Assembly: GCF_018614875.1 (NCBI RefSeq)
Contig: NZ_JAGGNW010000002.1
Span: forward strand, 1-64,000
Source: Variovorax paradoxus
GTDB lineage: Bacteria > Pseudomonadota > Gammaproteobacteria > Burkholderiales > Burkholderiaceae_C
Direction of reading: 5' to 3'
DNA length: 64,000 nucleotides
The position numbers and the translations under genes are program-made. Positions within the stretch are counted from its first letter, which is position 1. Each line of letters opens with the position of its first letter. A model generated the notes under the pieces. That model was not told where the DNA came from and did not search any database. It saw nothing but the letters and a program-made list of their open reading frames with translations. Shown one piece after another: positions 52,327-60,278 of the stretch.

Positions 52327-53229
52327 ATGACTATGAATGACCTATACAACTTGCTGCGCGAGGATGCTCTGCAGCTGTCCAGTGAGTTCCGTAAGGCGTC
52401 AATTCAAGGGCGTGGCACATCGCAAGAGATTGCGGAATTCCGCGAAAACGCGGTTCAGGCGTTTTTATCGCGTTATTTTCCTTTTCCGCATCGCATCGCT
52501 AAAGGCAAAGTGCGCGATTCGTTTGGAAGCATCGCCGCATCGATAGACTGCATAATTTGTGCGCCAAATCACCCGTACACGGTTAGCGTTCGGGACAAAT
52601 TCAGCCTTTTGTTGGCCGAAGGTGTGGACTCCGTCGTTGAGGTCAAACCCAACATCGCCGACAGGGCAGAGCTTCACCGCGCTCTCGAACAGGGGCTGAC
52701 TGTAAAGAAGTTGCGACGAGCGACCACGTCACTTATCCATGATTTTCATCCCATGTCCGAGTGGGCGAAGCGTGTGCCTTTTGGCGTATTCGCGATGCAA
52801 TGCAAAGCGTCGCCAATCGAGACTGGGTTTGAAATACTGGAGTTCTATTCAGATCGCGGCACTGACCCAGTCGATCAAGCTGACTTCATTGTCGTAAATG
52901 ATGTGTGTGTCTTCTCCAACTTTATTGACAGGTCGCTCAATCCATGGAATTTAGATAGCAGCTACCGCAACCAAGTTGGATGGTTCTATGAGGGATGGGG
53001 TGAGGATAGCTTGGTGGGTTTCTTGTGGAAACTCCATCGAGTAGCACACGCTGGAATCAAGATGCAGGAAGACGTTTTGCCGCGTTACCTCGCTCCCCCC
53101 GCAGAGGCAAGATTCAAAGTAGTTGATCTTGCGTACAAGTACGGCGTCTATAACGAGTGGCGCAAGCAGCCTGGATTCGATGCTCTTGAGGCGCAGCGTA
53201 TCCTTCGTGCGATGGCTGAAGGGAGCTGA
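52327..53229 (+). CDS. DUF6602-type protein with nuclease-like PD-(D/E)XK pattern
   Basis: This is a 300-residue cytoplasmic protein. The first third has FLSRYFPFPHRIAKGKVRD, then SIDCIIC with Asp74 and VVEVKPNI with Glu105 and Lys107. This D...ExK order is the pattern of PD-(D/E)XK nucleases and of DUF6602 proteins. The rest is an alpha/beta region without named motifs, ending in EAQRILRAMAEGS. It has lower GC than the chromosome. Being cargo of an integrase element and convergent with the membrane gene, it could be part of a phage-defence or restriction-like module. That is inference; the DUF assignment rests on motif recognition. Confidence 0.6.
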   Translation: MTMNDLYNLLREDALQLSSEFRKASIQGRGTSQEIAEFRENAVQAFLSRYFPFPHRIAKGKVRDSFGSIAASIDCIICAPNHPYTVSVRDKFSLLLAEGVDSVVEVKPNIADRAELHRALEQGLTVKKLRRATTSLIHDFHPMSEWAKRVPFGVFAMQCKASPIETGFEILEFYSDRGTDPVDQADFIVVNDVCVFSNFIDRSLNPWNLDSSYRNQVGWFYEGWGEDSLVGFLWKLHRVAHAGIKMQEDVLPRYLAPPAEARFKVVDLAYKYGVYNEWRKQPGFDALEAQRILRAMAEGS

Positions 53230-53321
53230 GAGCAGCGTGTTTGCGCGGTTGCACTACAAGGTGCCAAGTGTCGCTGGCGGCCAGGAGTCGACATCTGGCG
53301 TGCCCATCAGTACGTGCGGCC

Positions 53322-54164
53322 TCAGCGTTCAGTCGCCGCGACAAACGCCTGCTGTTCACGCATGCGCGCTGATGCCCAGTCGTAGCGTTGTACGAGTTCG
53401 AGCTGCGACTTTTCCAGGATTGCATTGATCTGGTTGTGAGCGTCGCTCGTGAAGGCCTCATTGCGCGCCTTGCTCTCCTCATAAAGTTGCTCGCCATTCG
53501 AGCGCACCCAGTCGAAGTACCCTCGGCGATTGAAGTTGTACTTGAAGTCGATGAGGAGCCATCGGCCGGCTGTCCCGCGCTCGTTCATCCAGAATGCATT
53601 GGCGATCTTGCGACCTACTACGCGGAACGCAGCGAAGTCTTCGCGATCCAGGACGTGCCGAACGAAAATGCTAGCCATCATCGGCTCCCCGCCGCGCTTG
53701 ACGAGATTCTGCGGAACGTGCCCAGACAGGCCAACGAATGTCATCACATAGACGCCCGGGACATATTCAAAGGTGCGCAGTCGCACGGGAATGCGGGCGT
53801 CGTCTCTGCTGTCTGCATAGATCGCGGATTTGACAGGCTCCCATAGGTAGTGATTCGGAGGTAGCGCCTTGGTCTTTTCAATCTCTTGCCAGACGATGAT
53901 GTCTGAAAAGTTCGGAAGCGGCTTGGCGAGCTTCTCGTCAGCCGGGTCATGTTTGAGGACGTATTCCTTCAGTGCCTCGGCGTTACCGTCAAGGACGTAA
54001 GAAGCCAGCAACGAGCCGATCAGAATGGCCCGCTCGGAGGGATCGGCACGGTCGAAGTTGTCGGGCGCTTGGTAAACGCTCCAAGCCAGCAGTGCCAAGC
54101 CAATCAGGATGACCACCCGAGTGGGGGTGAGCGCGGATACAAGTTTGTCGGTGAGTTTTGTCAT
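53322..54164 (-). CDS. Unknown membrane-anchored protein of the integrative element
   Basis: This 280-residue protein has an N-terminal TM (about residues 16-34, RVVILIGLALLAWSV) and a long soluble region. The latter is mostly alpha/beta with YVPGVYVMTFVGLSGHVPQ near the middle and a helical C-terminus (NAILEKSQLELVQRYDWASARMR in overlapping parts). It has no cysteine-rich or enzyme motif that I recognise. The frame is complete, with clean start and stop. It converges with the DUF6602 gene, leaving 92 bp between them. It may be an effector or sensor of the same cargo module. It lies 356 bp downstream of the riboswitch remnant, in the same transcription direction. Confidence 0.65.
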   Translation of the reverse strand: MTKLTDKLVSALTPTRVVILIGLALLAWSVYQAPDNFDRADPSERAILIGSLLASYVLDGNAEALKEYVLKHDPADEKLAKPLPNFSDIIVWQEIEKTKALPPNHYLWEPVKSAIYADSRDDARIPVRLRTFEYVPGVYVMTFVGLSGHVPQNLVKRGGEPMMASIFVRHVLDREDFAAFRVVGRKIANAFWMNERGTAGRWLLIDFKYNFNRRGYFDWVRSNGEQLYEESKARNEAFTSDAHNQINAILEKSQLELVQRYDWASARMREQQAFVAATER

Positions 54165-54519
54165 CTGCTGGGCTCAGGCGCTTCAGGCGCAAATATTACT
54201 TGGCGCTCTGATTGTCAGCTGTGGACTCACGGCGGCCCGTTCAGTGCGGCGTGCTTTGATTACCTTAACCAAACGCCTAGTGACGAGGCAGCTCAAAACG
54301 TGTTGGCATTCCAGTAGTGCCTCCAAAGGTAGCGAGAGCGGGCCAAAAAGGCCAGATGCCCCCTTTGCTCCCTGGAGAGAAAAAGAGCCCCAGAAGGAGC
54401 CCCCCAATACCGCCGATGCAGTCCAATAGGGTCGTGCAACGGTCGGACATCGAAGTGGTTCTCAGAGGGAAAACAAGAGGATTTTCGGACGGGATTGGAC
54501 CGCATCGGATTCCTTTTGG
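54165..54519. other. Non-coding right end of the integrative element
   Basis: This is a 355-bp gap on the element side of the right repeat. No convincing protein frame is present on either strand. It carries the bases next to the riboswitch half, which reads into this gap. Its minus-strand start (CCAAAAGGA) extends the TCTCTCAGG core in a way that mimics the aptamer consensus. No terminator with a clear T-tract was found. Confidence 0.5.
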
Positions 54520-54528
54520 CCTGAGAGA
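54520..54528. repeat. Right attachment-site core (att), CCTGAGAGA
   Basis: This is the second copy of the 9-bp junction repeat, at the point where aptamer 2 of the riboswitch is interrupted. To its right the native aptamer continues; to its left lies element DNA. Confidence 0.7.
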
Positions 54529-54705
54529 TTCGCCCCACGATCGGGGTTTGCTCCTTCGGTGGGCCATCGCACGGTTTCAGGTGCAACGGCCTCTCTCCAG
54601 CAAGGAAACGCCGGCATGCGCCAGCGCTGTGTCAGTCCTTTTGCCTGAGCGTTCGGGGAACCCCTGCGCCTTCGGCGGCCCCGGCTTGCGGGGCTCTCTC
54701 CTGAC
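54520..54705 (-). ncRNA. Tandem glycine riboswitch: complete aptamer 1 and 5' part of aptamer 2
   Basis: Aptamer 1 (54705-54631) is complete: the P1 strands GTCAG and CTGAC enclose GGAGAG, GCCGAAGG and CGCTCAGGCAAAAGGAC. A linker follows, then aptamer 2 from 54605: CCTTGCTGGAGAGAGG, ACCGAAGGAGCAA, the P3 hairpin CCCC/GGGG and CGAATCTCTCAGG, where the element begins. In the normal arrangement the tandem pair senses glycine cooperatively and switches gcvTHP on. Here it is cut from gcvT by 3.7 kb. TACACT at 54718-54713 is a possible -10 box. Confidence 0.88.
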
Positions 54706-54746
54706 CATGGGGAGTGTAGTGGATCGTGGCCCCGGGGTCTGCGGGC

Positions 54747-55307
54747 TCAGTGCACGACCTCGGCCGGCGGCAGCAGCCGGTCGATGCGCTCGCGCAGCGA
54801 CTCGGCCCGCTCGGGGCCGGCGGTTTTCTCGATCTCGGTGAGCATCAGCGCGGCAATGGTCAGCATCGCGTCGCGGTCGCGGGCCTCGCGCAGGGCGTCG
54901 CGCATCTGCAGCGCGAACTTCGGGTCGCGCCGCACGAACATGCGCTCGCAGATGTCGAACAGGAACATGCGCGTGGTGGCCAGCGAACGCTTGCCATCGA
55001 AGTGGTCGGCCGAGGTGGCGAGCCGGATCGGGTCCGCCGCGGCGGCGACTGTCTGCGCGTCCTGCAGATAGCCCTTCAGCACCAGCGCCTGGATCGCCTG
55101 CTCGGCTTCGGTGCGGCTTGCGAACAGCGGACTGAAGTCGGTCATGGAACGCCGGCCGTCGGCCATCAGCAGCAATGCGCGCTCGCGCTGGCTCAGCGTG
55201 CGCTGGCCGCCCTGGAGTTCGTCGCGTGCCTTGTCGGTCTTGGTGGGGAACATGGCGCCACAGCTTTCGGGAATCGAGGGCTGCAGCATCGTTGCAAGCG
55301 GTGACAT
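54747..55307 (-). CDS. Hypothetical protein of about 186 residues
   Basis: This is a soluble, acidic/basic mixed protein with no signal peptide. It has RERALLLMADGRRSMTDFSP, resembling a winged-helix-like start (LADG-RS--DL pattern), EQAIQALVLKGYLQDA as a second helix pair, and a helical second half (MFVRRDPKFALQMRDALREA). This suggests a DNA-binding-like N-terminal fold of the type seen in small regulatory proteins of Burkholderiales, without a named family. It lies upstream of the riboswitch in the same direction. The start may be 55307 or an ATG at about 55253. Confidence 0.65.
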   Translation of the reverse strand: MSPLATMLQPSIPESCGAMFPTKTDKARDELQGGQRTLSQRERALLLMADGRRSMTDFSPLFASRTEAEQAIQALVLKGYLQDAQTVAAAADPIRLATSADHFDGKRSLATTRMFLFDICERMFVRRDPKFALQMRDALREARDRDAMLTIAALMLTEIEKTAGPERAESLRERIDRLLPPAEVVH

Positions 55308-55346
55308 CTTCGTGAAACGTTTGCCTTACAGCGCCGGAAACAGGAA

Positions 55347-55382
55347 CGGGCAGCCCTCTGCGAAGGCTGCCCGCTTTTTCTT
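55347..55382 (-). terminator. Hairpin after dctM, possible bidirectional terminator
   Basis: CGGGCAGCC and GGCTGCCCG form a 9-bp stem with a 9-base loop between dctM and the hypothetical gene. A T-rich tract (CTTTTTCTT) follows on the plus strand, and a weaker T-containing tract follows on the minus strand. It probably ends the minus-strand dctPQM operon. Confidence 0.5.
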
Positions 55383-55396
55383 GCGCCGGCTTTCGC

Positions 55397-56674
55397 CTAT
55401 TTGGCGTAGACCAGATCGCGCAGCGCCAGCGATATCCACGGCACGTAGGTGATCACCATCAGGCAGGCCAGGATCACGAGCACGAAGGGGATCAGGTATT
55501 TCACGATCCGGTCGAGCGAGATGCGGGCCACCGTGCAGGCCGCGAACAGGTTCACGCCGAAGGGCGGGGTGATCATGCCGAGCGCGAGGTTCACCACCAT
55601 GATCAGCCCGAAGTGCACCGGGTCGATGCCGAAGTGCACCGCCACCGGCGCCAGGATGGGTGCCAGCACGATGATGGCCGCGCTGGTTTCGATGAACATG
55701 CCGATGACGAACAGCGCCGCGTTCACGCCCAGCAGGAACATCGCGGGCGACTTCAGCACTTCCTGCAGCCAGTGGCCGATGGCGTCGGGCACGCCGGCGC
55801 GCGTGATCAGGAACGCGAACAGGCCCGCGTTGGCAATGATGAACATGATCACCGCCGACGACAGCACCGACTTGCGCAGGATGAGGTACAGGTCCTTGGG
55901 CTTGATCTCGCGGTAGATCACCACGCCCACCACCAGCGCATAGAACACCGCCACCGCCGAGGCTTCGGTGGGCGTGAAGATGCCGCCGTAGATGCCGCCC
56001 AGGATGATGACGGGCATCAGCAGCGCCCAGCCGGCCTGCCACAGCGCGCGGCCGAAAGGCATGCGGCCGTCGCCGTCGTTCTTGCCCCAGCCCTTCCATT
56101 TGCAGTAGACCCAGACGAACAGCATCAGCGCGAGGCTGATGAGAATGCCCGGGCCGAAACCCGCAATGAACAGCTCGCCGATGGACACCTCGGCGCTCAC
56201 GCCGTAGAGGATCATCGGGATCGAGGGCGGGATGATCACGCCCAGTTCGGCGCTGGTGGCCTGCAGCGCGGCCGCGTAGGCGGTGGGATAGCCGTGCTTG
56301 ATGAGCGCCGGGATCAGGATCGCGCCGATGGCAAAGGTGGTGGCCACCGACGAGCCCGACACCGCCGCGAAGATCATGCAGGTGAGCACGCAGGTCATGG
56401 GCAGGCCGCCCTGCACGCCACCCACGATGCTCTTGGCAAACTCGACCAGCCGCCGCGAGATGCCGCCGGTTTCCATCAGGTTGCCGGCCAGGATGAAGAA
56501 CGGAATGGCCGCCAGCGGAAACTTGTTGATCGCGTTGAACATCTCCTTCACGGAGATCAGCATGTTGGCGTTGGCCATCTGGATGCCCATGATCGACGCC
56601 AGCCCGATCGACACCGCCACCGAAACCGACAGTGCGAAGCACACCACCATCGTTGCAACCATCACGACACTCAT
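55397..56674 (-). CDS. TRAP transporter large permease (DctM)
   Basis: This 425-residue polytopic membrane protein has about 12 TM. Diagnostic segments are PFFILAGNLMETGGISRRLVEF (in overlapping parts), AAVSGSSVATTFAIGAIL, GVIIPPSIPMILYGVSAEVS and FTPTEASAVAVFYALV. It is full-length. The start overlaps the stop of dctQ by 4 bp. It forms the transport channel of the third TRAP system in this window, which sits beside a DenD-like dehydrogenase. Confidence 0.93.
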   Translation of the reverse strand: MSVVMVATMVVCFALSVSVAVSIGLASIMGIQMANANMLISVKEMFNAINKFPLAAIPFFILAGNLMETGGISRRLVEFAKSIVGGVQGGLPMTCVLTCMIFAAVSGSSVATTFAIGAILIPALIKHGYPTAYAAALQATSAELGVIIPPSIPMILYGVSAEVSIGELFIAGFGPGILISLALMLFVWVYCKWKGWGKNDGDGRMPFGRALWQAGWALLMPVIILGGIYGGIFTPTEASAVAVFYALVVGVVIYREIKPKDLYLILRKSVLSSAVIMFIIANAGLFAFLITRAGVPDAIGHWLQEVLKSPAMFLLGVNAALFVIGMFIETSAAIIVLAPILAPVAVHFGIDPVHFGLIMVVNLALGMITPPFGVNLFAACTVARISLDRIVKYLIPFVLVILACLMVITYVPWISLALRDLVYAK

Positions 56675-57165
56675 TGCGCGGTCTCCAGTTCGAGCCGCTT
56701 GGGATCGAGAAAATTACCAACGATGCCGAACAGGCAGAAGACCGAACCCACCGGCAGCGCCAGGTACGACCACACCATCGACAGGCTTTCGAGCCCGGCC
56801 ATCGACTGCACGCGGCCGCGCATCGCATAGTCCCAGCCCCACCAGAGGATGACGAGCATCAGTGCCAGCGCGGCAATGCTCACCACGGCGTCGAGCACGC
56901 GGCGCACGCGCGGCGGGCTCCAGCGGTAGAGCACGTCCACGCTCACCATCGAACCCTGGCGGAATGCCATCGGAATGCCGAGGAACACCATCCAGATCAG
57001 GCTCACGCGGATCAGGATCTCGCTCCACTCGGCGGGTTGCTCGAGCACGAAACGGGTGACGATCTGGAACACGCCCAGGGCCGATGCAATGACCAGCATC
57101 ACGCAGGCCAGAACCATCGAGACGCCGGTGGTCCAGCGCTCGATGCCGAGGAACTTTTCTTTCAC
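56671..57165 (-). CDS. TRAP transporter small permease (DctQ)
   Basis: This is a 164-residue four-TM protein, with membrane segments at about 16-36, 50-68, 86-108 and 128-150. The loop has EQPAEWSEILIRVSLIWMVFLG, typical of DctQ (in overlapping parts). It begins within the dctP stop (4-bp overlap) and ends in the dctM start, so P, Q and M are translationally coupled. It partners with dctM and dctP of the same operon. Confidence 0.92.
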   Translation of the reverse strand: MKEKFLGIERWTTGVSMVLACVMLVIASALGVFQIVTRFVLEQPAEWSEILIRVSLIWMVFLGIPMAFRQGSMVSVDVLYRWSPPRVRRVLDAVVSIAALALMLVILWWGWDYAMRGRVQSMAGLESLSMVWSYLALPVGSVFCLFGIVGNFLDPKRLELETAQ

Positions 57166-58133
57166 TTGTAGTCGCGGATCTTGTCGAGGTTGGCCTTGCC
57201 GAAGTCCTTTTCGAACTGGGCGTTCACCGGTGCGAGCGCAGCCACGAACTTGGCCTTGTCGACGTTCTCGATCACGGTCATGCCCTTGGCGCGCAGGTCG
57301 GCCACGCCCTTGGCGTCGTCTTCGTCGACACGCGCGCGATTGGCCTTGGTGCCTTCCTTGGCGGCTTCCAGGAAAGCCTGCTTGTCGGCCGCGCTGAGCT
57401 TGTCGAAGCTCGCCTTGTTCATCAGGAAGATGCAGGGCGAGTAGACGTGGCCCGTGAGCGACAAGTGCTTCTGCACCTGGTCGAACTTGGCCGAGATGAT
57501 GACCGGCAGCGGGTTCTCCTGGCCGTCGACCGTGCCTTGCTGCAGCGCCGTGAACACCTCGGGGAAGGCCATGGGCGTGGTGATGATGCCGAAGCCCTTG
57601 TAGGCCGCGATGTGCACCGGGTTCTCCATGGTGCGCATCTTCAGGCCCTTGAGGTCTTCGGGCGCCTTCACGTCGCGCTTGCTGTTGGTCATGTGCCGGA
57701 AGCCGTTCTCGGCCCAGGCCAGCGCCTTGAAGCCCTTGGCGTCGAACTTGGTCAGCAGGTCCTGGCCGATGGGGCCGTCGAGCACGGCGCGCGCATGGGC
57801 CTTGTCGCGGAACAGGAAAGGCACGTCGAGAATCTTGGTCTCGGGCACGAAGTTGGGCACCGGGCCGGTCGAGGAGAACGCGAGTTCCTGCGTGCCCAGC
57901 TGCACCGCCTCGATCGATTCGCGCTCGCCGCCGAGCGCGCCGTTGTAGAAGGTCTGCACCTTGTAGCGGCCGCCCGTGCGCTTTTCGACTTCCTTGGCGA
58001 AGGTGTCGATGGCCACGCCCTGGTGCGAGTTCTGCGAGGTCGAGATGCTGATCTTCATGGTGGTCTGCGCAAAGGCCGCGCAGGCCATGCCCATGCCCAG
58101 AACCAGGCCGGCGGCCAGTCGGGTCAATTTCAT
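57162..58133 (-). CDS. TRAP transporter substrate-binding protein (DctP)
   Basis: This is a 323-residue periplasmic receptor with a Sec signal (1-22, cleavage near AFAQ). The DctP fold shows VQTFYNGALGGERESIEAVQ, VLDVPFLFRDKAHAR-like ILDVPFLFRDKAHAR, the ligand arginine in LKGLKMRTMENPVH and GTVDGQENPLPVII. It is the first gene of the minus-strand dctP-dctQ-dctM operon. A DenD-like dehydrogenase lies 63 bp upstream in the same direction, so the ligand may be a four-carbon sugar acid such as erythronate. Confidence 0.92.
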   Translation of the reverse strand: MKLTRLAAGLVLGMGMACAAFAQTTMKISISTSQNSHQGVAIDTFAKEVEKRTGGRYKVQTFYNGALGGERESIEAVQLGTQELAFSSTGPVPNFVPETKILDVPFLFRDKAHARAVLDGPIGQDLLTKFDAKGFKALAWAENGFRHMTNSKRDVKAPEDLKGLKMRTMENPVHIAAYKGFGIITTPMAFPEVFTALQQGTVDGQENPLPVIISAKFDQVQKHLSLTGHVYSPCIFLMNKASFDKLSAADKQAFLEAAKEGTKANRARVDEDDAKGVADLRAKGMTVIENVDKAKFVAALAPVNAQFEKDFGKANLDKIRDYK

Positions 58134-58196
58134 TCTTCTGTCTCCTGAGATGGAAAGGGGGTGTCGCAAAGCGTCGGCTTCGCGCGCAACCGACGA

Positions 58197-59213
58197 CTAT
58201 GCCGCAATAACCAATTTGACTGCGTCGGGATTTTCACGGACATAGTCGCGAATGACCGCCTCGAAGCTGGTGTCGGCCGAGAGCCCCAGCCCCTTGGCAC
58301 GAACGGTTTCGATGCGCCCGGGCCAGGTTTTCACGATGCGCTGGATGGCAGGATCGGGTGTGCGGTCGAGCAGGTCGGTGGCCGCCTTGCCGGCCACGCG
58401 TTCGAGCGCGGCGGCCATTTCGCCCACGGTGGTGGAAAGCGAAGGCAGGTTGAGCGCGGTGCGCGGTCCCCATTCGGCATCGCTGGCCTGCGCGGCGCGC
58501 AGGATGCCTTCGACGGTGCGCGCCGGCGACGCGATGGCCACCGGCGTTTCGTCGGGCACCGGGCAGGCGGCGCGAATGCCCGCGAGCGGTTCGCGGATCA
58601 TGCCGCTGAAAAAGCCCGAAGCCGCGCCGTTGGGCCGGCCGGGGCGCACGCTCACCGTCATCAGGCGCACGCTGCGGCCGCGCACGAAGCCCTTGCGCGT
58701 GTAGTCGGCCATCAATTGCTCGCCGATGAATTTCTGGATGCCGTAGCTGGTCTGCGGCGTCGGCAGCGTGTGGTCCTCGATCACGGCCGGCAGCGGCTGC
58801 TCGGGCGAGTCGCCGAACACCGCGAGCGAACTGGCGAACACCAGCAGCGGCCGGGTGCCCACGGCGCGCGCCTTCTCGAGCAGGGCATGGGTGGCGGCGA
58901 AGTTGCTGCGCATGCCAAGGTCGAAATCGGCCTCGCATTCGCCGCTGACAGCGGCAGCCAGGTGAAAGATGGCGTCGGCCTCGCGCCAGAGCGCTGCATC
59001 GGACGATGCCAGCTGCTCGTTCAGGTCGCCGAGCGCCGTGGCAATGCGCGGGTCGACCGCCAGATCGGCCGGCGGCGCGGCCCGGTCGACCAGCGTGATG
59101 CGGGAAATGGCGCGGGCCGGCGCACCTGCCAGCGAAAGCTCGCCCTGCTTCAGCAGGGTGCGGGCAAGGCGTGCGCCCAGGAAGCCGGCGCCGCCCGTGA
59201 TGACGATCTGCAT
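58197..59213 (-). CDS. NAD-dependent epimerase/dehydratase family protein (DenD-like)
   Basis: This 338-residue Rossmann-fold protein has the cofactor loop TGGAGFLGARLAR at residues 6-18, the active-site pair YGIQK in TSYGIQKFIGEQLM and Ser in FASSLAVFG. It matches D-erythronate dehydrogenase (DenD) and related oxidoreductases more than nucleotide-sugar epimerases, in lacking a sugar-nucleotide insertion. GGAGACAAG precedes the start at 59213. The other enzymes of the erythronate route (OtnK, OtnC) are not in the window, so the substrate is uncertain. It probably shares a promoter with dctPQM. Confidence 0.82.
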   Translation of the reverse strand: MQIVITGGAGFLGARLARTLLKQGELSLAGAPARAISRITLVDRAAPPADLAVDPRIATALGDLNEQLASSDAALWREADAIFHLAAAVSGECEADFDLGMRSNFAATHALLEKARAVGTRPLLVFASSLAVFGDSPEQPLPAVIEDHTLPTPQTSYGIQKFIGEQLMADYTRKGFVRGRSVRLMTVSVRPGRPNGAASGFFSGMIREPLAGIRAACPVPDETPVAIASPARTVEGILRAAQASDAEWGPRTALNLPSLSTTVGEMAAALERVAGKAATDLLDRTPDPAIQRIVKTWPGRIETVRAKGLGLSADTSFEAVIRDYVRENPDAVKLVIAA

Positions 59214-59281
59214 GATGGTCTTGTCTCCTTCGCCGATGAGCATAGCGCAGCGGGACGGGCGGCTCAGGCGACACTTGCACG

Positions 59282-60187
59282 ATGAACCTGCGATTCGTCG
59301 AAGCCTTTCACTGGGCCGTGGCGCTCAAGAGCGTCACCCGCGCGGCCGAGAAGCTGCACATCACGCAGTCGGCGCTCTCCAGCCGCATTGCCGCGCTCGA
59401 GCGCGAGCTGGGCGTGCTGCTGCTTGACCGGCGCGACAAGCAGTTCCGCCTCACGGTGGCGGGGCAGCGCTTCCATGCCTTCGCGCAGAAGCTGCTCGAG
59501 ATGCAGATGCACATCAAGGCCGAGATGGGTTCGGGCGCGGTGCGCGAAGCCGTGCTGCGCGTGGGCGCCATCGAATCGGTGGTGCACAGCTGGCTCACCG
59601 GCTGGCTCAAGCACATGCAGGCGACGCATCCCGATTTCGAGCTGGAGCTCACCGTCGAAACCACGCCGGTGCTGGTCGACCAGCTGCAGCGCGGCAAGCA
59701 GGACCTGGTGTTTGCCGCGCTGCCGGCCGCCGGCGACGGCGTGCGCACCCGCGCCGTGCCGCCCATGCCGATGTGCTTCGTCGGCCACCGCGAGCTGCAC
59801 CTGAAGCGGCGCTACCGCCTGCCGGACCTGCTCTCGCTCGACCTGCTGACCTTTCAACGTGGATCGCAGCCGCACGTGGCGCTGCTCGAGCTGTTCCGCG
59901 AAGCCGGCAGCCCGCCGCCACGGGTGCATGCGATCTCTTCGATCTCGGCGATGGCGCAATTGGTGGAAGCGGGCTTTGGCGTGGCCACGCTGCCGCGTGC
60001 GGTGGTCGAGCCGTTGGCCCGGCGCCTGCCGCTGCGCGTGCTGCCCTGCGACGACACGCTGGAGCCGCTGCCCATCTACGCGAGCTACCGCGACGACCCG
60101 TCCTCGCCGCTGCCGGAGGCCGCGCTGAGCTCCGCCGTGGTGCATGCGTCGCACCGCATGGGGTCATCGAAAAAATCGATGGGCTGA
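59282..60187 (+). CDS. LysR-family transcriptional regulator
   Basis: This is a 301-residue LysR protein. The N-terminal helix-turn-helix reads FVEAFHWAVALKSVTRAAE, KLHITQSALSSRIAALER and LGVLLLDRRDKQFRL. The effector domain begins near residue 92. It diverges from the DenD-TRAP operon with a 68-bp intergenic region and is its likely regulator. It could equally act on the downstream DUF1445-MFS-oxoprolinase genes, which lie in the same direction 91 bp away. Confidence 0.87.
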   Translation: MNLRFVEAFHWAVALKSVTRAAEKLHITQSALSSRIAALERELGVLLLDRRDKQFRLTVAGQRFHAFAQKLLEMQMHIKAEMGSGAVREAVLRVGAIESVVHSWLTGWLKHMQATHPDFELELTVETTPVLVDQLQRGKQDLVFAALPAAGDGVRTRAVPPMPMCFVGHRELHLKRRYRLPDLLSLDLLTFQRGSQPHVALLELFREAGSPPPRVHAISSISAMAQLVEAGFGVATLPRAVVEPLARRLPLRVLPCDDTLEPLPIYASYRDDPSSPLPEAALSSAVVHASHRMGSSKKSMG

Positions 60188-60278
60188 GCGAGAAACTTTG
60201 CGTTGGCGTTCGTGAGCGCGGATTCCCACAATCCGGCGCATCACACCACAGCGATGCATCGGGCATCGAGAACGCCAA

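Larger units (their letters stand above)
50800..54528. mobile_element. 3.7-kb integrative element inserted in the glycine riboswitch
   Basis: The element lies between two 9-bp direct repeats, CCTGAGAGA, at 50800-50808 and 54520-54528, which form part of the conserved glycine-aptamer core. It carries an integrase gene beginning 103 bp from the left repeat, a DUF6602 nuclease-like gene and a convergent membrane-protein gene. The two non-integrase genes have visibly lower GC and different codon use from the surrounding chromosome. The split halves of aptamer 2 base-pair with each other across it, showing that the insertion occurred after the riboswitch was in place. Exact ends could be one or two bases off. 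Confidence 0.8.

Noticed and set aside
54293..54586. 97-codon minus-strand frame across the right att site
   Set aside because: It runs through the riboswitch half and the element junction, and its composition is that of non-coding RNA sequence.
50700..54760. tRNA or tmRNA 3' end as the integrase target
   Set aside because: No tRNA-like cloverleaf was found near either junction. The only duplicated core lies in the glycine riboswitch.
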